64,000 bases of DNA from Sphingobacterium pedocola (lineage in GTDB: Bacteria > Bacteroidota > Bacteroidia > Sphingobacteriales > Sphingobacteriaceae), in NCBI RefSeq assembly GCF_015209965.1, contig NZ_MU158690.1, forward strand, positions 496,854 to 560,853. Direction: 5' to 3'. Shown here one piece after another: positions 1-8,279 of this stretch; position 1 is the stretch's first letter, and every line of letters begins with the position of its first letter. The position numbers and the translations under genes were made by a program. The notes under the pieces are model-generated. The model worked only from the letters and a program-made list of their open reading frames with translations, did no database searches and had not been told where the DNA came from.

Positions 1-378
1 TATATCTTTATTAAGGACGACATGTCGCATGTATTTGATATAAATGATGCCTTGTCGAATAATGAATTGATTTGTTTTACGGGCGATCGCTATTTCGAAG
101 GATCAAAAGTCTTGGAAGAAGAACTATTAGGTAAGACGGCTATTTTTCCAGCGGGACCATTTCATTTGGCGTCTCGCTTGGGTGTACCTGTGATATTTGT
201 ATATGTGATGAAGGAGTCTAATCTCCACTATCATCTGTATGCGCGGGTGGCGGAAGGTGTCAAACGGAGAGATGCACAATCGGTGTTGAAGGCATATACC
301 GCGAGTGTAGAAAAAATAGTAAGGAAATATCCCTTACAATGGTTTAATTTCTTTGATTTTTGGAAAAGAAAACAGTAA
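1..378 (+). CDS. lipid A biosynthesis acyltransferase-like protein (C-terminal part)
   Basis: The reading frame is open from the first base, so this is the C-terminal end of a gene that starts upstream. About 125 residues are visible. They carry the IFPAGPFHLA stretch, the PVIFVYVMKES stretch and the terminal QWFNFFDFW motif typical of LpxL/HtrB-type acyltransferases, which move an acyl chain onto a lipid acceptor at the inner membrane. The HX4D catalytic motif would lie upstream of the window. Such acyltransferases are regular members of flexirubin and aryl polyene clusters, where they are thought to act on the pigment rather than on lipid A. The next gene starts 6 bases after the stop, so it is in the same operon. 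Family is clear; substrate is inferred. Confidence 0.8.
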   Translation, partial: YIFIKDDMSHVFDINDALSNNELICFTGDRYFEGSKVLEEELLGKTAIFPAGPFHLASRLGVPVIFVYVMKESNLHYHLYARVAEGVKRRDAQSVLKAYTASVEKIVRKYPLQWFNFFDFWKRKQ

Positions 379-384
379 TAACGG

Positions 385-1290
385 ATGAAGAACGTTTTAG
401 TAGTCTACTTTAGTCAGTCTGGACAATTGCAGGAGATTGCAGAATCTATTTGTGGTCCAATGTTAGCCGATCCGGAGATCAATGTAGATTTTTATGAGAT
501 AAGAATGGTACACTCCTTTCCTTTTCCTTGGACAGGATCGGCCTTTTTTAATACGTTCCCGGAGACATTTCAGCAAATCCCCGAAGAAATTCACCCTCCT
601 GCATCAAGTATTCTGGAAAAAGAATACGACTTGGTGTTATTTCATTATCAAGTGTGGTATTTGAGTCCTTCCATTCCCATCAATTCTTTTTTAAAAAGTA
701 AATATGCTGCGCCCTTGCTTAAAGGAAGGCCGGTCATTACCGTAAGTGGAACACGTAATATGTGGGCAAAAGCGCAAGATAAGGTGAAAAAGCTGATCTT
801 GTCAAATGGGGGACGGTTAGTTGGAAATATCGCATTAACAGATCGACATCCCAATTTAATCTCGGTCATTACCATCGTCGACTGGTTATTTTCGGGCGTG
901 AAAAGGAAAGCTTTTCGGATTTTTCCGATGCCTGGAGTTGCCGAAGAGGAAATTAAAAATTCAGTAAAATTTGGCAGAATAATTATTCCCTATTTAAAAA
1001 ATGGTAATTTTGAAACGCTGCAAAATGACTTGGTAGAAAATGGCGCAATAAAATTTAAGTTTTTCTTAGTTTCAATGGACCAAAAAGCAAATCGTATGTT
1101 TGATCTTTGGTCCAAATTAATATTGAAGAATCCTAAGAGACGGAAGACATTGGTCAACATGTTTAAATATTATGTGATATTCGCATTATATGTGTTGTCA
1201 CCGATCGTATTTGTTGTCGAATTAATATTATATCCGCTTCTGTATTTTATAAAAATTAGAAAAGACAGAGCACATTATCTGGGAGTTTAA
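385..1290 (+). CDS. darA: DarA-like dialkylresorcinol biosynthesis protein (flavodoxin fold)
   Basis: This 301-residue protein begins with a flavodoxin-type strand and phosphate-binding loop (VLVVYFSQSGQLQEI, residues 4-18), continues as an NAD(P)H dehydrogenase/flavodoxin-like domain to about residue 200, and ends with a hydrophobic segment (about 255-290) that probably anchors it to the membrane. This architecture followed directly by a KASIII-like ketosynthase is the DarA-DarB pair known from dialkylresorcinol and flexirubin biosynthesis, where the two enzymes condense and aromatise two acyl chains into a resorcinol ring. DarA is generally given the aromatisation role. The stop overlaps the DarB start region with no gap, so the two are translated together. 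The DarA identity rests on fold, length and context. Confidence 0.8.
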   Translation: MKNVLVVYFSQSGQLQEIAESICGPMLADPEINVDFYEIRMVHSFPFPWTGSAFFNTFPETFQQIPEEIHPPASSILEKEYDLVLFHYQVWYLSPSIPINSFLKSKYAAPLLKGRPVITVSGTRNMWAKAQDKVKKLILSNGGRLVGNIALTDRHPNLISVITIVDWLFSGVKRKAFRIFPMPGVAEEEIKNSVKFGRIIIPYLKNGNFETLQNDLVENGAIKFKFFLVSMDQKANRMFDLWSKLILKNPKRRKTLVNMFKYYVIFALYVLSPIVFVVELILYPLLYFIKIRKDRAHYLGV

Positions 1291-2424
1291 ATGAACGAAG
1301 TATATATTAATAGAATCGGTAAGTTTTTGCCTAATGATCCTATTTCTAATGATGAGATGGAGGATTACTTAGGAAAGATTAATGACCGCGAATCAAAAGG
1401 AAGACGAATAGTACTGCGAAATAATGGTATAGAGACCCGATATTATGCACTTACTAAACAGGGGAAGCCTACTCATACAAATGTAGAACTTACCGCTAAT
1501 GCAATTCGTAATTTATTAGATGACGAGTTTTCTGGCGATCAAATTGAATTAATTTCCTGCGGTACATCCTCGCCTGATTATTTGATGCCTTCTCATGCAG
1601 TTATGGTTCATGGCGAATTGAAAAATGGTCAATCGGAAGTAAATTCAGCTTCAGGAAATTGCTGTGCAGGGATGAATGCGTTGAAATTCGGTTATCTTTC
1701 CGTGAAATCTGGAAACACTTCGAATGCGGTGTGTACTGGTTCGGAACGGATGTCTTCTTGGATGTTGGCGGATCATTTCAATAAAGAGGTTGAAAATCTT
1801 AAGGAACTGGAGGAACAGCCTATTATTTCCTTTAATAAGGATTTTTTGCGTTGGATGCTTTCCGACGGAGCTGGTGCTTTCCTATTACAAAACAAACCTA
1901 AAGGAAAGTTGCCGCTAAAAATTGAATGGATAGAGGGGTACTCCTATGCACATGAACTAGAGGTTTGTATGTACGCGGGGTCTGAAAAACAGGCAGATGG
2001 TTCCTTAAAATCATTTAGTGATTACCCTTCTGAAGAATGGTTGAATCAATCTATTTTTGCGGTGAAACAGGATACCAAATTATTGGATAAGTATATTTTA
2101 GATAAAGGAGTAGAAAGTACCAAACATGCATTGGCTAAACACGATATCACACCAGATGATGTAGATTATATTTTACCGCACGTGTCGTCGCATTATTTTG
2201 TAGATGGTCTTTATGAGCGATTGGTGAAAGCAGGGCTGGAGTTTACGCGGGAAAAATGGTTTTTGAATTTGAAAACTGTGGGAAATGTGGGGGCGGGATC
2301 TGTTTATCTGATGTTAGAAGAACTCGTGAATTCGGGCAAACTGAAAAAAGGGCAGCATATCTATTTGTGTGTTCCGGAAAGTGCACGGTTTACGTATTCA
2401 TATGCTTATTTAACCGTTTGTTAA
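1291..2424 (+). CDS. darB: DarB-like ketosynthase (KASIII family)
   Basis: The 377-residue protein has the FabH-type Cys-His-Asn catalytic set: Cys125 in the CCAG motif, His297 in LPHVSSH and Asn332 in GNVGAGS. In dialkylresorcinol pathways DarB joins two beta-keto or unsaturated acyl thioesters to form the ring precursor. Its position directly behind DarA and ahead of two hotdog proteins matches flexirubin loci of Bacteroidota. The ring-forming step makes the dialkylresorcinol half of the pigment, which is then esterified with an aryl polyene acid. It starts at the ATG immediately after the DarA stop. Ketosynthase activity is well supported; the exact substrates are inferred from the family. 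Confidence 0.87.
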   Translation: MNEVYINRIGKFLPNDPISNDEMEDYLGKINDRESKGRRIVLRNNGIETRYYALTKQGKPTHTNVELTANAIRNLLDDEFSGDQIELISCGTSSPDYLMPSHAVMVHGELKNGQSEVNSASGNCCAGMNALKFGYLSVKSGNTSNAVCTGSERMSSWMLADHFNKEVENLKELEEQPIISFNKDFLRWMLSDGAGAFLLQNKPKGKLPLKIEWIEGYSYAHELEVCMYAGSEKQADGSLKSFSDYPSEEWLNQSIFAVKQDTKLLDKYILDKGVESTKHALAKHDITPDDVDYILPHVSSHYFVDGLYERLVKAGLEFTREKWFLNLKTVGNVGAGSVYLMLEELVNSGKLKKGQHIYLCVPESARFTYSYAYLTVC

Positions 2425-2431
2425 GCTCGAT

Positions 2432-2860
2432 ATGAATTTTCCTATTCACGGAGAGCAGATTTTAGCACTAATACCACAGCGGTATCCTATCGTAATGGTG
2501 GATACGCTATATGAATATGCAGAAGATTCGCTTTTGTCTGGATTACACGTAAGTAGAGATACTTTATTTGTTGATATAGAAACGCTTCAAGAATGTGGGT
2601 TGTTGGAGCATATGGCACAGTCGGTGGCTTTGCATACCGGCTTCGACTATTTCCAAAGAAATGAAGAGGCTCCAACAGGCTATATCGGATCTATGCAGGG
2701 AATAGAATTGACTTCCCTGCCAAAAGTTGGCGATGTCGTTCAGACAGAAGTTCAGATTATTCAGGAGTTTATGGGTGTAACATTAGTGAATATCACCTCC
2801 AAAATAAGCGGTGAGGTGATCGGAAAGGCGCAAATGAAAACGGTTATAGCATCCAGTTAA
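2432..2860 (+). CDS. ApeP-like hotdog dehydratase subunit
   Basis: A 142-residue hotdog-fold protein. It opens with LIPQRYPIVMVD, the counterpart of the LPHRYPFLLVD strand of FabZ, and has the central-helix LLEHMAQ motif that carries the FabZ catalytic glutamate. It lacks the HFPG segment that supplies the catalytic histidine, so alone it should not be a complete dehydratase. This is what one sees in ApeP-type subunits of aryl polyene clusters, which pair with an ApeI-type subunit that has the histidine. Seven bases separate it from darB and one base from a second protein of the same type. The heterodimer role is an inference from the missing residue. Confidence 0.7.
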   Translation: MNFPIHGEQILALIPQRYPIVMVDTLYEYAEDSLLSGLHVSRDTLFVDIETLQECGLLEHMAQSVALHTGFDYFQRNEEAPTGYIGSMQGIELTSLPKVGDVVQTEVQIIQEFMGVTLVNITSKISGEVIGKAQMKTVIASS

Positions 2861-2861
2861 T

Positions 2862-3323
2862 ATGTCGTCGGCAGGTAATATGATCGAGATACAGGCATTT
2901 TTGCCGCATCGTAAGCCCATGCTTATGGTGGATCATATCGTAGAAATATCGCCTGATCATGTAATATGTCACTTTTTAATTCAAAGAGATAATATTTTAT
3001 TGGCGGAAGGTTTTCTTGATGAAAGCGGGTTAGTGGAAAATATGGCTCAAGTATGTTCTTCTATCGTCGGACAAACCTATTATGAGAAGGACTATAACGC
3101 AGAGGTCGACGAGAGAGCAATTGGATTTATTTCGGGCATAAAAAGTTTGCGTATTTTAGCACTTCCGCAGCTAGGAGATCTATTGATTACGGAAGCGACA
3201 TTGTCATCGCAGTTTGATGGGACTGACTACAGTATCTGTACAATGCAGGTGTTCAGTAGGGTCGGAGAAAGCCGTTGTGCAGAGGCGGAGATCAATTTAT
3301 TTTTAAAAATGAGGAATAAATGA
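2862..3323 (+). CDS. second ApeP-like hotdog dehydratase subunit
   Basis: A 153-residue hotdog protein related to its upstream neighbour. It has LPHRKPMLMVD near residue 15 and VENMAQ on the central helix, where the glutamate of FabZ sits. Like the previous protein it has no HFPG motif, so the catalytic histidine is missing. The pair may have arisen by duplication, one copy serving the polyene half and one the dialkylresorcinol half of the pigment, but this is a guess. Its last bases overlap the start of the next gene by four (ATGA), a sign of coupled translation. An alternative start at Met7 cannot be excluded. Confidence 0.7.
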   Translation: MSSAGNMIEIQAFLPHRKPMLMVDHIVEISPDHVICHFLIQRDNILLAEGFLDESGLVENMAQVCSSIVGQTYYEKDYNAEVDERAIGFISGIKSLRILALPQLGDLLITEATLSSQFDGTDYSICTMQVFSRVGESRCAEAEINLFLKMRNK

Positions 3324-3724
3324 AGAAATCTGAAGTTCCACAGGATGATGGAAGAGTAATCCAAAAAGGATCGCGGGAGTTGTATTATGCGCTGGATGAA
3401 AATGGCGAATATACAACGGCATTAAGTACGGGTTGGGAGGCCAAAAATATCGTGCAGGACCATACGATGGAAGTTTTGCAGCAAGAAATAAATCAGGCCG
3501 GCGCAAATGTTAAAGCAGGCCGGAACAGTCCGATTCAATACTTTATGTTACTCAACCGAATGGATTGGGGTTTACTTGCTCAATATACGGGGTATTGGAA
3601 ATGGCGTGTAAAGCGGCATAATAAACCCGAAGTGTTCAGAAAATTATCAGATAAACAGTTGCAGAAATACGCGGACGTATTCGAAATTACTGTGGAGGAG
3701 TTAAAAAATTACAAAGGAGATTAA
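3320..3724 (+). CDS. conserved unknown protein of the pigment cluster
   Basis: I do not recognise a domain in this 134-residue protein. It has no signal peptide or membrane segment. It is rich in charged residues and tryptophans (WEAKN near residue 39, WGLL and WKWRVKR near residues 75-93), and the C-terminal 40 residues look helical, ending in a stretch like those of small helix-turn-helix or adaptor domains (LSDKQLQKYADVFEITVEEL). It overlaps the hotdog gene before it by four bases and the BtrH-like gene after it by one (TAATG), so it is translated with them and should act in the same pathway, perhaps as a partner of the BtrH-like enzyme. No function is assigned. Confidence 0.6.
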   Translation: MKKSEVPQDDGRVIQKGSRELYYALDENGEYTTALSTGWEAKNIVQDHTMEVLQQEINQAGANVKAGRNSPIQYFMLLNRMDWGLLAQYTGYWKWRVKRHNKPEVFRKLSDKQLQKYADVFEITVEELKNYKGD

Positions 3725-4725
3725 TGCAGTTAGATTTTACACATCACCAAACGGCACATTGTGAAAATGGCGTTGCGTCAAACTTATTGCGCAACAAGGG
3801 CTTAAATATTAGCGAGCCGATGGTTTTTGGTTTAGGATCAGGATTGTTTTATGTATATCTGCCGTTTTTGAGGGTCAGCAATGCTCCCGGATTAAGCTAC
3901 AGGCCTATGCCGGGATGGATATTCGGACGAATGGCTCGTCGCTTAGGTATTAAAATAAAACGTCAAAAGTTTTCCAGTAAAGAGCGGGCACAACGGCAAC
4001 TTGATGATAACTTAAAAAATAATATTCCTTCGGGGTTACAGGTAGGCGTATATCATCTGCCTTATTTTCCAGACGATTACCGTTTCCATTTCAATGCCCA
4101 CAATATTGTTGTATATGGAAAAGAGGAGAACGAGTACCTAATCAGTGATCCGACTATGGAAAAGGTAAATCGCCTAACAGAAAAGGAATTGGAAAAGGTT
4201 AGGTTCTCGAAGGGCGTTTTAGCGCCAAAAGGGCATATCTATTATCCGACATACATCCCGGAGGAAGAAACGATAGATTGGGAGCAGGCAATCCTCAAAT
4301 CCATTAAAAAAACCTGCAATGATATGTTGGCTCCTGTTCCCATCATTGGGGTAAAGGGGATGCGAATGGTTGCACGCGCAATATTAAAATGGCCGAAGAA
4401 GCATGGTATCGCAAAGGCAAACTATTACCTAGCCCAAATGGTGCGTATGCAAGAAGAGATTGGTACGGGTGGGGGAGGTTTTCGCTACATTTATTCGGCT
4501 TTTCTGCAAGAAGCGAGTAAAAAGATCAATAACCCTCGTTTGCTTCAGCTGTCGGAAGAAATGACTGAAATAGGTGACTTATGGCGTGATTTTGCTGTTT
4601 CGGCCTCCCGTGTTTATAAAAAACGCAGTAACCAAGAAAATGTGTATGCGGCCTTATCTGCCGATTTAATGAAATTAGCTGATTTAGAAGAAGCATTTTT
4701 TAAAAAACTTAAAAAAGCAGTTTAA
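3724..4725 (+). CDS. BtrH-type acyltransferase (BtrH N-terminal domain / DUF4872)
   Basis: The 333-residue protein resembles BtrH of butirosin biosynthesis, a papain-like acyltransferase that takes an acyl group from an acyl carrier protein and passes it to an amine. Visible elements are the early Cys13 in HCENGVASN, His126 in FNAHNIVVYG and Asp142 in ISDPT, which fit a Cys-His-Asp arrangement. The C-terminal half is helical and carries the DUF4872-like region. With an ACP and ketosynthases in the same operon, a role in moving the polyene acyl chain from the ACP to an acceptor is reasonable, but the acceptor is unknown. Starts overlap on both sides (TAATG) show tight coupling. Confidence 0.75.
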   Translation: MQLDFTHHQTAHCENGVASNLLRNKGLNISEPMVFGLGSGLFYVYLPFLRVSNAPGLSYRPMPGWIFGRMARRLGIKIKRQKFSSKERAQRQLDDNLKNNIPSGLQVGVYHLPYFPDDYRFHFNAHNIVVYGKEENEYLISDPTMEKVNRLTEKELEKVRFSKGVLAPKGHIYYPTYIPEEETIDWEQAILKSIKKTCNDMLAPVPIIGVKGMRMVARAILKWPKKHGIAKANYYLAQMVRMQEEIGTGGGGFRYIYSAFLQEASKKINNPRLLQLSEEMTEIGDLWRDFAVSASRVYKKRSNQENVYAALSADLMKLADLEEAFFKKLKKAV

Positions 4726-5483
4726 TGGACTTACAGGCTATTATCCATGTAGAGAATCTTTCTAAACAATATAAGAACAGTGATTTCTTGGCTGTAGATA
4801 ATCTGTCCTTGGATATCCAAAAAGGCGAAATTTTTGGCCTCTTAGGGCCAAATGGAGCTGGTAAAACCACATTGATTTCCATGCTCTGCGGTTTGATAAA
4901 GCCGACTTCAGGACATTTTTCCATCGATCAGAAGACCTATAAGGAAAATGGTTTAGCGATTCGTGAATCTATTGGTGTAGTTCCACAGGAATATGCGCTT
5001 TACCCTACCTTGACTGCACATGAAAATCTAAGTTATTTTGGTGCTATGCATGGGCTGGAAGGAAAACGTCTTAAGGAGCTGGTCAATGTTTCACTAGAGA
5101 AGATGGGACTGATGCGTTTTGCGAATAAACAAGTAGGAACATTCTCGGGCGGTATGAAAAGGAGGGTGAACTTACTGGCGGGTGTGCTGCACCGTCCAAA
5201 AGTGCTTTTTCTAGATGAGCCTACGGTAGGGGTCGACGTACAGTCAAAAAATTCGATTATTGATTTTTTAAAAGCACTTAATGGACAAGGTACAACCATT
5301 GTTTATACATCTCATCACTTAATCGAAGCACAAGAATTATGCGATAGGATCGCTATTATTGAAGGAGGTAAAATCATTGCTCAAGGTACGCCGGCAGCAT
5401 TGATTAAATCGGTTGTAGATGCACGGAATTTAGAAGATGTATTTATCGCAATGACAGGGAGGGGGCTTAGAGATGGTATATAA
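4725..5483 (+). CDS. ABC transporter ATP-binding protein
   Basis: A 252-residue ABC ATPase with all expected motifs: Walker A GPNGAGKTT (about 38-46), Q-loop region VVPQE, signature FSGGMKRR, Walker B VLFLDEPTVGVD and the switch histidine in TSHHL. It is of the class that pairs with ABC-2 type permeases for drug or lipid export. The partner permease gene overlaps its end by 11 bases. In pigment clusters this pair probably moves the pigment or an intermediate across the inner membrane. The export role follows from the family; the substrate is inferred from the neighbours. Confidence 0.92.
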   Translation: MDLQAIIHVENLSKQYKNSDFLAVDNLSLDIQKGEIFGLLGPNGAGKTTLISMLCGLIKPTSGHFSIDQKTYKENGLAIRESIGVVPQEYALYPTLTAHENLSYFGAMHGLEGKRLKELVNVSLEKMGLMRFANKQVGTFSGGMKRRVNLLAGVLHRPKVLFLDEPTVGVDVQSKNSIIDFLKALNGQGTTIVYTSHHLIEAQELCDRIAIIEGGKIIAQGTPAALIKSVVDARNLEDVFIAMTGRGLRDGI

Positions 5484-6759
5484 ATTGGGAATGGCAGTCA
5501 AAAAAGAATTGTTATTGCAGATACGGGATGTCGGTGGACTCATCATCCTCTTTGTGATGCCACTGTTGCTTCTTATCACGATTACCGTCGTGCAAAAAGG
5601 TTCTTTTGATTCGTTAACAGGTGCTAAAATTCCGGTATTACTCGTAGACAATGATCAGGATTCTATCTCGCATGCTATCCAAAGGGAATTGGGATCAATA
5701 GGGAACTTTACCTTAGTCAATCAGATAGATGGTACACCGCTTATCGAAGAGAAAGCGAAACAGGCTGTCTTTAAAGGAGATTTTCAACTCGCGATTGTGT
5801 TACCTGCAAATATGACATCGGATTTGAACAAGCAAGTACAGCAGAATGTGGATCGTATTATGAGTGAATTTAGCTATGCAGAGGAAGACAGCATCGTTGC
5901 GGAAAATCTAACGGTGGTAGCTAAAGAGATTAGACTGTATTTTGATCCCGCAACCCAACCTTCGTTCAAAACCGCAGTAAAAAGCTCTATTGATAAACTA
6001 GTTGCCACGATCGAAACGGGACGCATCTATTCTAAATTTCAGGAACAGCTCAGCGATGGGGTAGACGATGCGTTCGAACAGAAAGCCTTCATCTCTTTTA
6101 AAGAAATCGGTCCTGAGAAAGAGGGCGAAGTAATAAAACCCGATGCCGGACAGCATAACGTGCCAGCATGGACATTATTTGCGATATTCTTTATCATCGT
6201 TCCGTTATCTATTAATATTGTGAAGGAAAAATCGCAGGGTACGATGATCCGCTTAATTACAAACCCTGTTCCATATTATGTATTTATTTTGGGTAAAACG
6301 ATTGGCTATCTTTTTATTAGTCTGATACAGTTTTATTTGATGTTGGCTGTTGGTGTCTACTTATTTCCGCTCATGGGGATTCCGGCTTTTGAAATCGACA
6401 ACAACTTCTTGAAACTTTCGGTTTTAGCAGTATTTTCTGGATTGGCTGCGATTGGAACGGGTATAGCGGTCGGTACGATTGCGACTACACAAGAGCAGTC
6501 TGCACCTTTTGGTGCTACTTTCGTCGTGATATTGGCGGCAATTGGCGGGGTATGGGTTCCCGTATTTATTATGCCCAAGGTAATGCAAATTATTTCTAAA
6601 ATTTCGCCGATGAATTGGGCGCTGAACGGGTTTTACGATGTGTTGCTCCGGAATGGATCATGGATAGATATCATGCCTGAGATTATTTTGCTATTTTTGT
6701 TTTTTGGGTTTACAATAGCTATCGCCATTATATATGATAAAAAGAAAAGAACTATATAA
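5473..6759 (+). CDS. ABC-2 type transporter permease
   Basis: The 428-residue protein has the ABC-2 export permease layout. One membrane helix lies near residues 20-40, followed by a large extracytoplasmic domain (to about residue 225) and five or so helices at the C-terminus (starting with TLFAIFFIIVPLSIN and ending with ILLFLFFGFTIAIAII). It overlaps the ATPase gene before it and the thioesterase gene after it, so the transporter and the pigment enzymes are made together. It likely exports the pigment or a lipid-linked intermediate. Substrate specificity cannot be read from the sequence. Confidence 0.9.
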   Translation: MVYKLGMAVKKELLLQIRDVGGLIILFVMPLLLLITITVVQKGSFDSLTGAKIPVLLVDNDQDSISHAIQRELGSIGNFTLVNQIDGTPLIEEKAKQAVFKGDFQLAIVLPANMTSDLNKQVQQNVDRIMSEFSYAEEDSIVAENLTVVAKEIRLYFDPATQPSFKTAVKSSIDKLVATIETGRIYSKFQEQLSDGVDDAFEQKAFISFKEIGPEKEGEVIKPDAGQHNVPAWTLFAIFFIIVPLSINIVKEKSQGTMIRLITNPVPYYVFILGKTIGYLFISLIQFYLMLAVGVYLFPLMGIPAFEIDNNFLKLSVLAVFSGLAAIGTGIAVGTIATTQEQSAPFGATFVVILAAIGGVWVPVFIMPKVMQIISKISPMNWALNGFYDVLLRNGSWIDIMPEIILLFLFFGFTIAIAIIYDKKKRTI

Positions 6760-7180
6760 CGAAATCCTTCACCTCACCGTTTCGAAAGAAGTGAGTATTC
6801 GCTTTAATGAGGTAGACTCGTTGGGTATCGTGTGGCACGGCCACTATATTTCTTATTTCGAAGATGGAAGAGAGGCTTTTGGCCTGTTACACGGAATAGA
6901 TTACCTTACCGTACAATGCGAAGGTTATACTACACCAATTGTAAAATCAATTTGTGAGCATAAGCTACCACTTCGGTACGGTGACATATGCCGTATTGAG
7001 ACCACATTTGTGGATACACCTACGGCGAAATTGATCTTTCGGTATCGTATTTTTAATGCGCATAATCAGTTAGTGTGCACCGGAGAAACAGTTCAGGTTT
7101 TTTTAGATGCAGCGAATAATTTGGTGTTAAATACACCGGCTTTTATCATGGATTGGAAGAAAAAAATGAACTTATTATAA
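6734..7180 (+). CDS. acyl-CoA/acyl-ACP thioesterase (4-hydroxybenzoyl-CoA thioesterase type)
   Basis: A 148-residue hotdog thioesterase. The EVDSLGIVWHGHYISYFEDGRE stretch starting near residue 26 holds the Asp, His and Tyr pattern of the 4HBT/YbgC family. It would release or edit acyl chains on CoA or the cluster ACP. The start at 6734 lies 26 bases inside the permease gene; the first 20 residues are not conserved in the family, so a slightly later start is possible, although no other ATG precedes the motif. Family is certain, substrate is inferred from the neighbouring ketosynthases and ACP. Confidence 0.85.
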   Translation: MIKRKELYNEILHLTVSKEVSIRFNEVDSLGIVWHGHYISYFEDGREAFGLLHGIDYLTVQCEGYTTPIVKSICEHKLPLRYGDICRIETTFVDTPTAKLIFRYRIFNAHNQLVCTGETVQVFLDAANNLVLNTPAFIMDWKKKMNLL

Positions 7181-7181
7181 C

Positions 7182-8279
7182 GTGTTTTCTCCTGTGTACA
7201 TATCAGATATGAATTGTGTAACTCCTTTAGGTTTGGATTTACAGGATAACTGGATTGCCATACTGAAAGAAGATACGGGTATCGACGTGCATACAGTAGG
7301 ATGTTTTGAAAATATTTATACCGCAAAAATAAAAGATCTTCCGACTGTACGAACGGATTTGACGTATTTGGAAAGGATGCTTTATTTGACCCTTGAACCG
7401 ATGGTACGGTCAAAACCTCTAGGTGCAAAGACAGGTTTTATTCTATCGACAACAAAAGGAAATATAGAGTTTTTGTCGGAGGGGAAGTCCGAGGAAGCGC
7501 AGTTGCATAAGTTGGCCTTTAAGATGAGTAGCCTTTTCGGATTTATTACGCGACCTATCGTAGTCTCGCATGCATGTGTGTCTGGAGTTTTAGCCGTTTC
7601 AGTTGCCAAAAGACTTATACAGACGGGACAATTCGATGAAGTTTTCGTGTTGGCCGGAGATAAAGTAAGTGAGTTTGTACTGTCTGGATTTAATGCTTTT
7701 CAAGCGATGAGTGCCAAACCGTGTAAACCATTCGATTCAGGACGTGACGGTGTGACGCTGGGCGAAGCTGCGGGCGCTATTTTGGTGACCAAATCACCAG
7801 AACATGCGTTAGTAGAAATTGTAGGTGAAGGCGCGATCAATGATGCAAATCATATTTCCGGCCCGTCGAGAACGGGAGAAGGATTATATCGGAGTATTTC
7901 TTCCGCATTGAACGAAGCCGGTATCGACGCCTCTGCGATTGATTTTATATCAGCTCATGGAACAGCTACCCCATATAATGATGAAATGGAAGCGATCGCT
8001 TTTGATCGTTTGGGGATGAATGACATTCCGTTGAATAGTTTGAAGGGTTATTATGGACATACACTGGGTGCGTCTGGATTGTTGGAATTAATTATTTCTA
8101 TTCTATCCCTTCGGCATAACAAATTGATCCCTACCAAAGGATTTGTCAGTAGGGGAACCTCGAAGGATGTCAATATCATTACCCAAAAGATGGATGTTCC
8201 GCTAACCTATATTTTGAAGACGGCTTCGGGCTTCGGTGGTAGTAATGCCGCAGCAATTTTGAAAAAAGTTAATGGATAG
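7182..8279 (+). CDS. beta-ketoacyl-ACP synthase (KAS I/II family)
   Basis: A 365-residue condensing enzyme with a full Cys-His-His triad: Cys132 in HACVSG, His259 in SAHGTATP and His293 in GYYGHTLGASG. The GTG at 7182, one base after the upstream stop, is preferred because it keeps the first beta strand (VYISDMNCVTPLG) of the thiolase fold; the next ATG at 7209 would cut it. It elongates acyl-ACP chains, most likely the conjugated polyene. It is shorter than FabF (about 410) and diverged from it. The following genes encode a half-length relative, an ACP, another ketosynthase and a chain-length-factor-like protein. Confidence 0.88.
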   Translation: MFSPVYISDMNCVTPLGLDLQDNWIAILKEDTGIDVHTVGCFENIYTAKIKDLPTVRTDLTYLERMLYLTLEPMVRSKPLGAKTGFILSTTKGNIEFLSEGKSEEAQLHKLAFKMSSLFGFITRPIVVSHACVSGVLAVSVAKRLIQTGQFDEVFVLAGDKVSEFVLSGFNAFQAMSAKPCKPFDSGRDGVTLGEAAGAILVTKSPEHALVEIVGEGAINDANHISGPSRTGEGLYRSISSALNEAGIDASAIDFISAHGTATPYNDEMEAIAFDRLGMNDIPLNSLKGYYGHTLGASGLLELIISILSLRHNKLIPTKGFVSRGTSKDVNIITQKMDVPLTYILKTASGFGGSNAAAILKKVNG

